Source: Symmachiella dynata (GTDB lineage Bacteria > Planctomycetota > Planctomycetia > Planctomycetales > Planctomycetaceae). Taken from it: a stretch of 64,000 bases of DNA. The stretch is taken from contig NZ_CP036276.1 in the NCBI RefSeq assembly GCF_007747995.1, forward strand, positions 2,719,001-2,783,000. Direction: 5' to 3'. Within the stretch, counting starts at the first letter, position 1. Each line of letters starts with the position of its first letter. The position numbers were made by a program, and so were the translations under genes. The notes below the pieces were generated by a model. That model was not told the DNA's origin, made no database searches, and was given only the letters and a program-made list of their open reading frames with translations. Positions 31,458 through 40,982 of the stretch are shown piece by piece.

Positions 31458-34223
31458 ATGCGTGCTGTCATTGCCGTCGTTTGTCTGGCGATCATGATCG
31501 TCGTGATACTGCTTGCACCCTCCAGCAAAGCAACGGACGATGGTCCGGCGACAATCACAGTCAAAATTGTCTTCGGCGCTGATGAACAGGCCGCTGTCTG
31601 GGATGGTCGACTAGAAGTGTCTGGCGGCGAAATTCTAGACGTATCTGCGGCGATGCTGGAAGTGGCTGATCAACTCAACGCCGACACACGCAGTTGGAAG
31701 ATCAAAACCGGCGTCAGTCAAGGAAAACGCGTTTCATTCGCTGAACCGCAGCGAGAGATCTTCGTCAAATTGCAGTGCACCCCCGAGACGCTGCTGCGAA
31801 TCACAACTGAGCAGGGGGATTTCGAGGTCGCGCCGTCGACTCTCACCGCTGGCCGGCCGGCGTCTTTGCTTGACGGGCGGGCTGAAGTGCATCGGTTGGG
31901 CAACGAGAAAATCGTTGCGAAAACAGAAACCGATGACGACTTCACTGCCATCGCCCTCGACGCCAACGGGCAGCGCCACGTCGCCTGGATCGCGTTCGAC
32001 ACAACAGCACAGACCGACCGACTGTGGATTCAAAACATCGACAAACCGGGGGAAAAACCGGAGTTGATTACCGATGCCGTTGAAGTCGCTGACCTGCAAC
32101 TGCTCAATATCGACGGCACGCTCAACGCGTTCTGGAGTTCCTCCGGGACCGACAAGAACTGGGACCTTTACACAGCTGTCCGCGAAGAACGGGGTTGGCG
32201 CTCCCAACGATTGACCACCGCAACGGGAACCGATTTTCAACTCTCCGTCGCTGCGGGAACCGACGGGAGTGTTTGGATGGCCTGGCAATCCTTCCGCAAT
32301 GGCAAGGGCGATATATACGCCAAGGTCCGCAACGGCGAGACCTGGTCTAACGATTTTGTCGTGGAGGACAATCCGGCCAATCAATGGCAACCATCGATCA
32401 CTGTCGATACCGAGGGCCGGGCGTGGGTTGGTTTTGATTCGTATGAAAACGGCAACTATGACGTCTATCTGACGAGCCTGACCGCCAGCGGCGACAAAGT
32501 TTCTGTCGGCGAACGCATCGCCATTGCGCAGTCCGCCGACTTCGAAGCGCATGCGAATGTTTTGGCCACCCGTGACGGCCGTGTCTGGGTGACGTATGAC
32601 GCAGCGGGGCCGAATTGGGGCAAGGATTTTCGCAACGGGCCGACCATCGAAAACGGCCGCTACGCCGAACCGCTGCACGCCTCGCGCCGTATGGAATTAC
32701 GCTGTGTTCACAACGGGCAACTTGAACAACCTACCGAGCCGCTGCCGCAGATATTGCCGCCGGAAAAAATCGCCCTCATCGACCGAGATCCAACCAGCAA
32801 ACCGTCGCGCTATTACGACTTGCCGCAGTTGGCGACCGATGGCGATGGTCGTCTGTGGTTGTTGTTCCGCATCTGCCGCCAAGGCTTTTGCCGACATCCT
32901 CCGCTCGGAGCGCAGTGGAACATTTATGCCACCACGTATACCGAGCAGGGTTGGTTAGAACCGATACAATTGCCACACAGCCAAGGCCGACAAAACCAAC
33001 ACGTGGCAACCGCTGCCGGAACCGCCGGTCCGTTGCAATGCGCCTGGGCCGAAGGAAATCGCTTTGCCTCCGTCAATCGCAAATACGCCGTCCGTGCCGG
33101 TGCACTTCCCCCGATCACTGAAGCAGCCGCCGGGATTCCCTGTGAGCCGCTCCAACTCGACCCGCCCGGCACTGCCGAACCCGCTCCGCAAATCGATTGG
33201 ACGATCACCCGCGGCGGCGATGAGTTCCGAGTCTATTTTGGCGACCTGCATCGTCACACGAATATCAGTCGTTGTATGCCCACGCTGGATGGCTGTCTGA
33301 CCGACGCGCATCGTTATGCATTGGACGCGGTCGAGCACGACTTTTTAGCAGTCACCGATCACACCCGCGACGTCGACGCCTTCTCCTGGTGGCGGACGCA
33401 AAAGGCATCCGATCGGTTTCATATTCCGGGTCGCTACGTGCCAATCTATGCCTACGAACGTAGCAACATGACGCACGGCGGCGGGCATCGCAACGTCTTT
33501 TTCCTGACCCGTGGAGCCCAGGTGAGCCGCAGCGATCACTGGTATGCCGGTCGCAAACTGAAACGTCCCGACAACAACCCCACCGACACGCTCTACCCCT
33601 GGCTGCGCGAACGCGGCGATGCCCTCACGGCAGCGCACACCCCCGAATACGATCGCAAAGCCAATCTCGGCACCTGGACCTACAACGATCCCCAAGTCGA
33701 ACCGGTAGCGGAGATCTTTCAAGGACTCCGCGAATCGTACGAGCGTCCCAATTCGCGTGTCAAAGAGGAAGCCTCGTTGCAATATGCCCTGCATCAGGGA
33801 TACAAGCTCGGCTTCATCGCCTCCAGCGATCATCTTTCCACGCACATGTCCTACGCCTGTGTTTGGGCAAAAGAAAAAACACGGGAAGCACTGTTCGACG
33901 CCATCCGCGCGCGACGCACCTATGCCGCCACCGACCGCATCGGTTTAGATGTCCGTATTGGTGAAGCCCTGATGGGAGAAGAAACGCAAGTCGCGGGGGA
34001 GACCGTGACCCTTTCGATCCATGCCGAAGGGACGGCTCCGATCACCGACATTGAAATCATTCGCGATGGCCAAGTCCTCGACACCCTCCGCCCCGGCACG
34101 CCGTTGGTGGAAACCACCTTCAAAGACCCCGCGCCGCTGCCGGGCAAGAGTTATTACTACGTGCGGTTGCTACAAGATAACGGCGCAATCGCCTGGGCGT
34201 CACCGATCTGGGTCTCAAGGTGA
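31458..34223 (+). CDS. Exported DUF3604 protein with N-terminal propeller-like region
   Basis: The 921-residue protein has a hydrophobic N-terminus (VIAVVCLAIMIVVILLA). A long beta-rich region (about 90-560) has repeated blocks such as DGSVWMAWQSFRNGKGDIYAK. A C-terminal DUF3604/PHP-like metal domain begins near 592 with VYFGDLHRHTNISRC, then FLAVTDHTRDVDAFSWW and YERSNMTHGGGHRNVFF. The His/Asp pattern fits a metal-dependent hydrolase; the substrate is unknown. A decayed copy of its last 31 codons lies at 35001-35096, beyond the RDD gene. Confidence 0.88.
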   Translation: MRAVIAVVCLAIMIVVILLAPSSKATDDGPATITVKIVFGADEQAAVWDGRLEVSGGEILDVSAAMLEVADQLNADTRSWKIKTGVSQGKRVSFAEPQREIFVKLQCTPETLLRITTEQGDFEVAPSTLTAGRPASLLDGRAEVHRLGNEKIVAKTETDDDFTAIALDANGQRHVAWIAFDTTAQTDRLWIQNIDKPGEKPELITDAVEVADLQLLNIDGTLNAFWSSSGTDKNWDLYTAVREERGWRSQRLTTATGTDFQLSVAAGTDGSVWMAWQSFRNGKGDIYAKVRNGETWSNDFVVEDNPANQWQPSITVDTEGRAWVGFDSYENGNYDVYLTSLTASGDKVSVGERIAIAQSADFEAHANVLATRDGRVWVTYDAAGPNWGKDFRNGPTIENGRYAEPLHASRRMELRCVHNGQLEQPTEPLPQILPPEKIALIDRDPTSKPSRYYDLPQLATDGDGRLWLLFRICRQGFCRHPPLGAQWNIYATTYTEQGWLEPIQLPHSQGRQNQHVATAAGTAGPLQCAWAEGNRFASVNRKYAVRAGALPPITEAAAGIPCEPLQLDPPGTAEPAPQIDWTITRGGDEFRVYFGDLHRHTNISRCMPTLDGCLTDAHRYALDAVEHDFLAVTDHTRDVDAFSWWRTQKASDRFHIPGRYVPIYAYERSNMTHGGGHRNVFFLTRGAQVSRSDHWYAGRKLKRPDNNPTDTLYPWLRERGDALTAAHTPEYDRKANLGTWTYNDPQVEPVAEIFQGLRESYERPNSRVKEEASLQYALHQGYKLGFIASSDHLSTHMSYACVWAKEKTREALFDAIRARRTYAATDRIGLDVRIGEALMGEETQVAGETVTLSIHAEGTAPITDIEIIRDGQVLDTLRPGTPLVETTFKDPAPLPGKSYYYVRLLQDNGAIAWASPIWVSR

Positions 34224-34262
34224 TGTCGCACAAAGGGCACGCGAAAGAGTCCTCCACACAAG

Positions 34263-34880
34263 TCATGGAGCCAGCTGCGCCGCTTGCGCTTTCGGGCGGA
34301 TGTGCGACACGTGTTCATAGGCAAAGTTGTAGCCGAGCACCGTGTAGCGTGCGATGTGGATCTCGCCTTTTCCGATCGGTTCAGCGCCGGCTTTGACAAC
34401 GTACGTTCCTGCAAATCGGTCGCGTAATGTTTGGCTTTCATCGTCGACGGTTGTCCACAGCAAGTCGTAGAGCAGATTAAATGGACCCAAGATCCACAGG
34501 CTGCTTCGTAGCGTCATCCGAAATATCGAGGGCTGTTCCCCGCGGAGCGTAATGATTTTGGCCCCGACCGCGCGATATCCAAGCGTCCGCGTGGGAGACG
34601 CCTTGATGGCGGTCAAGTACAGCCAGATCCAAATCAAACACGCCAGCACGTAAAGTGGTTCGACATCACCGAAAAATAGGGAGGCAATCACTCCCATCAA
34701 TAACGATGAAACAATTGATGCAGCCACGACAAGTAAATCAACGACCAAGATCACCAGCCGTTTCCCGAGTCCGATGTAATCCTCGGACTTGAAATAAACG
34801 CCGGATCCTAAACTTGTGTCGCGCGGGCGAGGGCTCATTGCGGCGATCTTTAAATGGGATGTCGTATTGGGGATTGGCAA
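34263..34880 (-). CDS. RDD family membrane protein
   Basis: The protein has the RDD layout: a first segment GKRLVILVVDLLVVAASIVSS with the Arg-Asp pair, a second segment LYVLACLIWIWLYLTAI, and TLGYRAVGAKIITLRG. A third, amphipathic segment follows (LRSSLWILGPFNLLYDLLW). The start may be 34880 (205 residues) or the ATG at 34838 (MSPRPRDTSLGSG), which is more like other members. Some RDD proteins act in sodium/proton antiport, but most are unassigned. It lies between the DUF3604 gene and that gene's decayed 3' copy. Confidence 0.82.
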   Translation of the reverse strand: MPIPNTTSHLKIAAMSPRPRDTSLGSGVYFKSEDYIGLGKRLVILVVDLLVVAASIVSSLLMGVIASLFFGDVEPLYVLACLIWIWLYLTAIKASPTRTLGYRAVGAKIITLRGEQPSIFRMTLRSSLWILGPFNLLYDLLWTTVDDESQTLRDRFAGTYVVKAGAEPIGKGEIHIARYTVLGYNFAYEHVSHIRPKAQAAQLAP

Positions 34881-35000
34881 AAAACAGTCAGGCTTATATC
34901 ACAACAAAAAAACTTGCCAATGTCCAACTTCTACCACGCAACCAGCGGGATTGGCAGACTGTAGCAGGACCGATGCGATTCAAACTGCGCGAACGCCCCC

Positions 35001-35096
35001 GCGCCGCTGCCGGGTAAAAGCTATTGCGATGTAAGCCTAATGTAAGACAACGGTTCAATCGCTTGGGCTTCACCAATTTGGGTTCGCTGTGATGTC
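35001..35096 (+). pseudogene. Decayed duplicate of the DUF3604 gene 3' end
   Basis: Read in frame from 35001, this gives APLPGKSYCDVSLM, a stop, then DNGSIAWASPIWVRC. The end of the intact DUF3604 protein reads APLPGKSYYYVRLLQDNGAIAWASPIWVSR. About 30 codons match with many third-position changes, and the post-stop TGATGTCG is also shared. It is therefore an old duplicate, not a chance match. The RDD gene lies between the two copies on the opposite strand. Confidence 0.85.
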
Positions 35097-35188
35097 GGAA
35101 TGTTGTGGTCTTCAGAATATCGTGTAAAGTCTGGGGAAACCAATTCGGCGCTCGAGTCATTTAGCGGGATTAATACAAAGTTCAAAAC

Positions 35189-36784
35189 ATGAGTTCGACG
35201 AAACAGGATACTCAATTCGCCTGGAGAGCCATGTGCATCTTCCTGGCCTTGGGAGGTTGGATTTGTTTGCTCAAGTCCATCGAGCGATTTGGGCTGATAT
35301 CTGCGATGAACGTCAGCCTGTTGCGGTTGATTTCCAGCGTGGTCTGTTTTGCCTGGCTGGCGAAGAATTCGCTCAATCGTCGTATTTCGACAGCGATTCG
35401 AGCCACATTTCTGGTGTTTGTTGTCAGTATCACCCTGGAAATGTTCTTCGGAGTCACTGAGGATGTTGCCGCTTGGAAGGAGGTGGCGATTGTCGGGCAG
35501 AATAGCGAAACACGTCGGTTTTTCGAGCAAATCCTTTCCGGGCTGTGGTTTGGCAGCGGCTTGTTTTTAGTCTATTTGATGGTCAGGTCACTCGAACAAA
35601 CCACGCGAAAACTCGAAGCGACCGTCGTCGAATTGCACGAGTCGCAAGAACAAAATATTCGCCGGGAACGCTTAAGCGCTTTAGGCGAAATGGCCAGTGG
35701 CGTGGCCCACGATTTAAACAACACACTGGCCCCGGTGGTCGCCTACACCGAATTGCTTTTGATCGATACGACACTCTCGTCCGAGCAACGCCGCCGTTGC
35801 GAGTGCGCACTGCGAGCAGCCACCGATGCGGCTGCTGTGATCAAACGGCTGGGACAATTTCATCGGGGGCAGGACGCGCCCGCGGAGAATAAACGGGTCC
35901 ATCTCAAGGAATTGGTCTCGCAAATTCCACTACTCACCCGGCCAAAATGGCGAGACGAGGCGCAACTCCACGGTTGCACGATCAATATACGGCTGGATTT
36001 AGAAGAGGTGCCCCCCGTGCGGGGCAGCGCCGCTGAATTGCGGACCGTGCTAACAAATCTTGTCTTCAACGCCGTCGATGCCATGCCCAACGGCGGCCTG
36101 ATTACGCTCAGACTCTTCGGGCAAGGGGAGTGCGTCGTCATGGAGGTCATCGATACCGGCATCGGGATGGACGCTGAACAGGCCGCACGCTGTTTTGAAC
36201 CGTTTTATAGCACCAAGACCGAAAAATCCGGCCTGGGGCTCAGCGTCTGCCATGGCATTGTGGTGCAACATGGCGGGCAGATCGAAGTCGCTGCCAACGC
36301 CGGGGCCGGTTCGATCGTTCGCGTGTCGCTGCCGATTGCCGATGTGGATCAGCTTTCCACCATCGTTACACCCGTCCCCCAGGAGCAGGGCACGCCGCTG
36401 CGTTGTTTGTATATCGAGGACGATGCCGTCGTCCGCGATGCATTTGCCACAATGTTCGAAGCAATCGGTGTGAATCTGAACGTCGCTGCCACCGGTGCCG
36501 ACGGTTTGAAAATGGCGCAAACGAATCACTACGACGTGGTCTTCACCGATTTGGGAATGAAAGATACGGATGGCGCCGACGTCCTGGCAGGTATTAAAGA
36601 CCAAAATCCAGAAGTACCGGTCGTGATTATTTCCGGATGGCCGCGCGAAGAGGTCGACGCTTGGTTTACCGGCAATGTGAAACCGGACCACATCCTCGAA
36701 AAACCGGCAACCCTCAAGAACATTCAACGCATCCTAGCAGCGATCAAAGCACCGACCCGCAGCGACGAATCGGTCAAAGTGTGA
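35189..36784 (+). CDS. Hybrid sensor histidine kinase with C-terminal receiver domain
   Basis: The 531-residue protein has several N-terminal membrane segments (about residues 10-135) and a linker coiled-coil. The HisKA box is LGEMASGVAHDLNNTLAPV (His near 173). An HATPase domain follows with the N-box NLVFNAVDAMP, DTGIGM and GLGLSVCHGIV. A receiver domain (about 405-520) carries the phospho-accepting Asp in VVFTDLGMKDTDG and the conserved Lys in ILEKPATLKN. All key residues are present. No separate response regulator adjoins, so signal output is probably through another protein. The signal is unknown. Confidence 0.93.
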   Translation: MSSTKQDTQFAWRAMCIFLALGGWICLLKSIERFGLISAMNVSLLRLISSVVCFAWLAKNSLNRRISTAIRATFLVFVVSITLEMFFGVTEDVAAWKEVAIVGQNSETRRFFEQILSGLWFGSGLFLVYLMVRSLEQTTRKLEATVVELHESQEQNIRRERLSALGEMASGVAHDLNNTLAPVVAYTELLLIDTTLSSEQRRRCECALRAATDAAAVIKRLGQFHRGQDAPAENKRVHLKELVSQIPLLTRPKWRDEAQLHGCTINIRLDLEEVPPVRGSAAELRTVLTNLVFNAVDAMPNGGLITLRLFGQGECVVMEVIDTGIGMDAEQAARCFEPFYSTKTEKSGLGLSVCHGIVVQHGGQIEVAANAGAGSIVRVSLPIADVDQLSTIVTPVPQEQGTPLRCLYIEDDAVVRDAFATMFEAIGVNLNVAATGADGLKMAQTNHYDVVFTDLGMKDTDGADVLAGIKDQNPEVPVVIISGWPREEVDAWFTGNVKPDHILEKPATLKNIQRILAAIKAPTRSDESVKV

Positions 36785-36807
36785 TGCAGATGTCGCTTTC
36801 AGTGCAA

Positions 36808-37413
36808 TCACTCCTGCGACGTTTCCGCTTTCCAGTTGACCGTCTTCGCCAACTTCCGGTCTAGAGTCGCCCACTTTCCGGACTGAGCACTGAACGTGGA
36901 AACGAAATCTCCATGGATAAACGTGATGTATTCCATACCAAATGACTGATTTATTCCGTCGCCAACCGGGATTTTGAGTTCATCCCAATTTCCGGTCACC
37001 GCGCTATAGGCATAAACCCGTTTGCCAACAGCTAAGCTCACCATATTTAGACCGACTGTGGGAGTGATCGGCCCTTGCTCACCCTTTTCAATCTCCAACG
37101 GTTGAATGCTCCAAAGACCAAGCTGAGAACTGTACGCGGCAATCCGTGCTTTATCCTCGGAAACGACCACCGCTGTCGTCAGCGACTGAATCATGCTCCC
37201 GTTTTGGATTGGCGGAGCCCCACCAAAACCACCGCCGCCGAATCCACCGCCACCGCGACCACCAAAGTCGCTGCCGCGACCGCCTTGAGCTGGATTGCCT
37301 TGTAATCCGTTCGCCCCCTTGCCACCAAACTGCGCATTCGCCGGCAGCATGGCCCAGGTCACTATCACACCCATCGCAGCAATGGCCGTCAAACCGTACG
37401 CGAGTCGCTTCAT
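36808..37413 (-). CDS. Exported glycine-rich protein of unknown function
   Basis: The 201-residue protein has a signal peptide (LTAIAAMGVIVTWAMLPANAQF) and a Gly-rich linker (GGRGSDFGGRGGGGFGGGGF, about residues 45-65). A C-terminal region follows with repeated strand-turn blocks such as ARIAAYSSQLGLWSIQPL, GKRVYAYSAVTGNWDELKIP and GDFVSTFSAQSGKWATLD. These three blocks share a Tyr/Phe-Ser-x-x-x-Gly-x-Trp pattern, so it may be a short propeller or repeat domain. Family not recognised. Confidence 0.65.
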   Translation of the reverse strand: MKRLAYGLTAIAAMGVIVTWAMLPANAQFGGKGANGLQGNPAQGGRGSDFGGRGGGGFGGGGFGGAPPIQNGSMIQSLTTAVVVSEDKARIAAYSSQLGLWSIQPLEIEKGEQGPITPTVGLNMVSLAVGKRVYAYSAVTGNWDELKIPVGDGINQSFGMEYITFIHGDFVSTFSAQSGKWATLDRKLAKTVNWKAETSQE

Positions 37414-37606
37414 CGTCTTCTCCTTACCAAAAAAGAGGCCGGCGCAATCCGAGCGTTGCGTCCTGGAGAATGAAACGCGATTTCGGCGAGGAATTCACTT
37501 TGAAATTGCGAAATGAGGGGGAGGGGGTAGAGAAATCGCCCTCGATCGGGTCAGCTTGCGTTACTAAGTGCGCATGTCAGCTAAACTGATCCAACACCTT
37601 CCGGTA

Positions 37607-38179
37607 TTAGGCTTCCTGTGCGTCCGACGTGTTGTAAGTGCGCTGGCGTAAAAAGAACTTCCAGTACGTGTAAATCATATATCCGCCGACGCAACCGGGA
37701 ATTACCCAGGAAACTGGTTCGATAGCGCTCATGTACCACGGCGGTTCGGCAAGGTCGGCCAACAGAAGCATGAAAGACATGCTCAGAATCATGAGCATGA
37801 ATGACAATGCGAAGACGAACATCAACCAACAAAAAACGAATCCGTAGAGGAAGGCGTGCGAAAACTTTTCAGGCTGCGGATAGCGGAGATGGCAATAGCC
37901 GAGCACGGTGACCATCGGCCACCAAAACCAAAACACGACAGCTGCCAAATACCCGTGCGGGCGATGCCCAAACATATCTAAGAACGTCGCGGTGATCGAG
38001 GGATATGTGCTATACCCGAAACGTGCGTGAATCAGCGCCGGGAATTCCCAAACAACCACTTGCAGAAACAGGCCAACAAGAAACAAAGTCAGCCCGCTGA
38101 CAGCGACCATTGCAATGGCCGCATCGCGCCGTTGATGGAAAGGAACTGCCTGTAGGAGCGCGTTTCTAGCTGTTTGCAT
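37607..38179 (-). CDS. Multi-pass membrane protein of unknown function
   Basis: The 190-residue protein has four clear membrane segments: MVAVSGLTLFLVGLFLQVVVW, GYLAAVVFWFWWPMVTVLGYC, FVFCWLMFVFALSFMLMILS and WVIPGCVGGYMIYTYW. The N-terminus is basic (HQRRDAAIAM). No catalytic or transport motif was recognised. It is transcribed in the same direction as the glycine-rich gene and the DUF1501 gene, but gaps of about 100-200 bp separate them. Confidence 0.6.
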   Translation of the reverse strand: MQTARNALLQAVPFHQRRDAAIAMVAVSGLTLFLVGLFLQVVVWEFPALIHARFGYSTYPSITATFLDMFGHRPHGYLAAVVFWFWWPMVTVLGYCHLRYPQPEKFSHAFLYGFVFCWLMFVFALSFMLMILSMSFMLLLADLAEPPWYMSAIEPVSWVIPGCVGGYMIYTYWKFFLRQRTYNTSDAQEA

Positions 38180-38282
38180 GCGACCAGTCCATGCGCGAGG
38201 AGGTGGTGGTCCATGGGGGAGCTATGATCAATAACGCGAACGCTCAGCGTTATTCACTCCGCACAGAGAATTCGCCAGCAAA

Positions 38283-39707
38283 TCACCCAAACAATTCCAC
38301 CACCGGATGGCCTTCACTAATGCGCGTCGGGCGGCCCGCTTGGCTGTAGACCGCTTCGTCCGGTGAGAGTCCGAACGCGTGGTGAATTGTCGCCCCCAAA
38401 TCGTCCGGGCTGACCGGGTGGTCTTGCACATAGGCGGCATGCGCATCGGTGCTCCCATATACCTGTCCGCCGCGCACTCCGCCGCCGGCCAAGACCGTTG
38501 ATTGGCAACCGGCCCAATGATCCCTCCCGGCCAGCTTATTGATCTTCGGTGTTCGTCCAAATTCTCCCGTCACCACCACCAACGTTTCGTCCAACAGACC
38601 GCGATCGTCAAGGTCGTCCAACAAAGCAGTGAACGAACGGTCAAACGACGGCGTGCAGTACTCGTGCCGCAACATCGTATTGCCCCGATTCGGCCCCCCG
38701 CAGACCGGCCCGTCGATGCCGTGATTGTCCCACAAATTGAATTGACAACCATCCGGCCCGAAGAAGGTCCAAAACAGATTTACCATCCGCACACCCGCTT
38801 CGACCAACCGTCGCGCCATCAAAAAACTTTGCCCGTATTCATTGCGCCCGTAACGTGCGCGCGTCGCGTCCGATTCGAGCGACAGATCAAACGCTTGTTT
38901 AGCTCCTTTGTCCGACAGCAACGAAAACGCGTTGCGGTAATGTTTGTCCAGATCGGCACCTGCGGTCGAATGCTGGTGCAGGTCCGTTGTCCCCTCAATT
39001 TGCTCAAGTAGCTTTTGCCGTCCGGCGATGCGTCCCGCGGGGACAATCGGTTGAATCGCATCCACCTGGAACAACTCGTGCGACAGCGAATCTTGCTTTG
39101 GTTTGTTGAGCATGAACGGATCGAACGCCGGTCCCAAAAATCCGCCGGTTTGCCCTTTGAAAAATACCGAGCCGGTCGTAAATGGCCGCGGAACCGTAAC
39201 CCACGCCGGCAAATCCCCGCAGCCTCCCAACAGATTATGCAAGATCGCACCAAACCCCGGATGATCGCTGCGGGTGGGGAAGGTCTCATTGGGACGCGGG
39301 TTCTTTTGCCCTAACAACGAGTCCATAATCGCCACGCCATGCGCTGCGGAGTAGGCGTACTGTGAGCGGAGGATCGCAAATTTATCCGCCCGTTGCGACG
39401 TCAACGGCAACAGGTCGCCGATCTGAATCCCCGGCACATTGGTATCGATCGGCTGATATTCGCCGCGGATTTCCAACGGAGCATCCGGTTTAGGATCCCA
39501 GAGATCAATCTGCGAGGGCCCCCCGCACAAAAAGATGTAGATACAATTCTTAGCGGTCGCTGCCGGACGGGGGTGGGCCGATGGCGTCTCTTCGGCCCGC
39601 AGCAACTTCGGCAGACTCAGCCCGGCCACGGCGAGTGGACCCATCCGCAATAGGTCTCGACGCGATATCCGCGGCAGACCGCCAACAGCCGGGAACAGAT
39701 TCAGCAT
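38283..39707 (-). CDS. DUF1501 family Tat-exported protein
   Basis: The ATG at 39707 has AAGGGAGG at good spacing, giving 474 residues; a longer frame to 39791 crosses a tandem-repeat region and is rejected. A twin-arginine signal is visible (SRRDLLRMGPLAVAGLSLPKL), followed by ARKD-like FLCGGPSQIDLWDPKPDAP and the sulfatase-like core: FGATIHHAFGL, VVVTGEFGRTP and GRDHW. DUF1501 proteins are abundant in planctomycetes, usually paired with DUF1549/DUF1553 cytochrome proteins, and probably act on sulphated polysaccharides. No such partner lies beside it here. Confidence 0.93.
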   Translation of the reverse strand: MLNLFPAVGGLPRISRRDLLRMGPLAVAGLSLPKLLRAEETPSAHPRPAATAKNCIYIFLCGGPSQIDLWDPKPDAPLEIRGEYQPIDTNVPGIQIGDLLPLTSQRADKFAILRSQYAYSAAHGVAIMDSLLGQKNPRPNETFPTRSDHPGFGAILHNLLGGCGDLPAWVTVPRPFTTGSVFFKGQTGGFLGPAFDPFMLNKPKQDSLSHELFQVDAIQPIVPAGRIAGRQKLLEQIEGTTDLHQHSTAGADLDKHYRNAFSLLSDKGAKQAFDLSLESDATRARYGRNEYGQSFLMARRLVEAGVRMVNLFWTFFGPDGCQFNLWDNHGIDGPVCGGPNRGNTMLRHEYCTPSFDRSFTALLDDLDDRGLLDETLVVVTGEFGRTPKINKLAGRDHWAGCQSTVLAGGGVRGGQVYGSTDAHAAYVQDHPVSPDDLGATIHHAFGLSPDEAVYSQAGRPTRISEGHPVVELFG

Positions 39708-39880
39708 CGCGGCCTCCCTTAAGGCTTGAGGCTTGAGACGACAGGCTTGAGAAAACGTGCAGGCCGGCTCGGCAAACGCCCCTTGCCACACCTGCGGCCG
39801 ACAGCCTAAAGTCTACAGCCTGAGAGAATTCGCTGTCAAAGCCAAGCCCGGCGGACAGTTGTCGCATATGGAGATCGAAC

Positions 39881-40297
39881 ATGCCGGCCGTTTATGAACA
39901 TCATCGCACTGTGCTCGATGCGGAAATCGATGGATTGGGACATGCCAACAACGTGGTCTACCTGCATTGGATGATTGATGCCGCCGTCGCCCATTCCGCT
40001 GCCCAAGGTTGGACCGGCGAGCGGTATCAGGAATTGGGGACCGGCTGGGTCGTGCGTCGTCACGAGATCAACTACCTGCAACCCGCATTCGCCGGTGAGG
40101 AAATCGTCGTGCGCACCTGGGTAGCCGATATGCGGCGCGTGCAATCGCAAAGACGGTTTGTCATCGAACGCATCCATGACGGGGTGAAACTGGTCGAAGC
40201 GACGACGAATTGGGCGTTCATCAATTTCAAAACCGGAGCCCCGGCACGCATCCCGGCCGAAGTCACCGACTCGTTCGAGATTGTAAAGGCCGAGTGA
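39881..40297 (+). CDS. Acyl-CoA thioesterase (4HBT, YbgC/FadM-like)
   Basis: The 138-residue hot-dog-fold protein has the catalytic-loop Asp region EIDGLGHANNVVYLHWMIDAA, then GWVVRRHEINYLQPAFAGEEIVVRTWV and RRFVIERIHDGVKLVEATTNWAFIN. Such enzymes hydrolyse acyl-CoA or hydroxybenzoyl-CoA thioesters. The stop is followed 3 bp later by the next gene, so the two form an operon. It is divergent from the DUF1501 gene. Confidence 0.9.
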   Translation: MPAVYEHHRTVLDAEIDGLGHANNVVYLHWMIDAAVAHSAAQGWTGERYQELGTGWVVRRHEINYLQPAFAGEEIVVRTWVADMRRVQSQRRFVIERIHDGVKLVEATTNWAFINFKTGAPARIPAEVTDSFEIVKAE

Positions 40298-40300
40298 ACC

Positions 40301-40780
40301 ATGCGGGTGCATGTCGAATCCCAACTGGACTGCTCCGCCCAGACCGCTTGGGAGCACGTGAAAACCAGCGCCATGCTGGTCGCCGTCTCGCAGCCGATGG
40401 TGGATCTGCGTCCGTTGCCGGGCGAGGAGTTCCCGGAAATCTGGCAACAAGGCATGACCATCCGCTGCCGGTCGTTCTTGTTCGGTTTTTTACCGCAAGG
40501 CACGCGGGAATTGTATTTCGAACGGGTGGATGACACGGCTCGCGAAATCCAGACCCGCGAACACGATGCCATGATTCGCCGTTGGGACCACCTGATTCGC
40601 GTCCAATTCGTTAGTGAGGAGGCTAACCAAAAATCGACCTGCCTCTATTCCGACACAGTCGAAATCAACGCGGGCTGGCTGACACTGGGCGTTTGGCTGT
40701 TTGCAAGCTGTTTTTACCGTCATCGCCAACGTCGCTGGAGACGGATGGCGGCGACTTTTTCGAGCGGCGAGAATTCTTAA
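40301..40780 (+). CDS. SRPBCC-like protein of unknown function
   Basis: The 159-residue protein starts MRVHVESQLDCSAQTAWEHV, the usual opening of START/SRPBCC lipid-binding folds. It continues with strands (IRCRSFLFGFLPQGTRELYFERVD) and a long C-terminal helix rich in Arg (YRHRQRRWRRMAA). It lies 3 bp downstream of the thioesterase gene, suggesting a shared role with a hydrophobic or acyl ligand. A large terminator-like hairpin follows 80 bp after its stop. Confidence 0.7.
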   Translation: MRVHVESQLDCSAQTAWEHVKTSAMLVAVSQPMVDLRPLPGEEFPEIWQQGMTIRCRSFLFGFLPQGTRELYFERVDDTAREIQTREHDAMIRRWDHLIRVQFVSEEANQKSTCLYSDTVEINAGWLTLGVWLFASCFYRHRQRRWRRMAATFSSGENS

Positions 40781-40859
40781 ACAACTCTTTTTTAATTTTC
40801 TGTGAAAAATTTGCGAAGAAATTGTTGTTTTTTGATTTGGCCTGCCTATGATTTAACTG

Positions 40860-40928
40860 ACCCGGCTAGAGCAAACAGTCCAGTTTAATCACTGGAGCGA
40901 GCGCCTGTTTGTTCGCCGGGTTATTTTT
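40860..40928 (+). terminator. Large multi-stem intrinsic terminator
   Basis: The outer stem ACCCGGC (40860-40866) pairs with GCCGGGT (40915-40921). A middle stem pairs GCAAACAG with CTGTTTGT, and an inner stem pairs TCCAG with CTGGA. The structure ends in a TATTTTTAT run. It sits between the SRPBCC-like gene and the RHS region, so it should end the thioesterase operon. Confidence 0.75.
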
Positions 40929-40982
40929 ATGCGCTGACCGCGGGGCTGTGTCAGCGACGCCGGACAACAGTTGTTCGTTTGA

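Noticed and set aside
31734-32678. 314-codon minus-strand frame inside the DUF3604 gene
   Set aside because: It is a mirror of a strong coding gene with no domain content or start signal.
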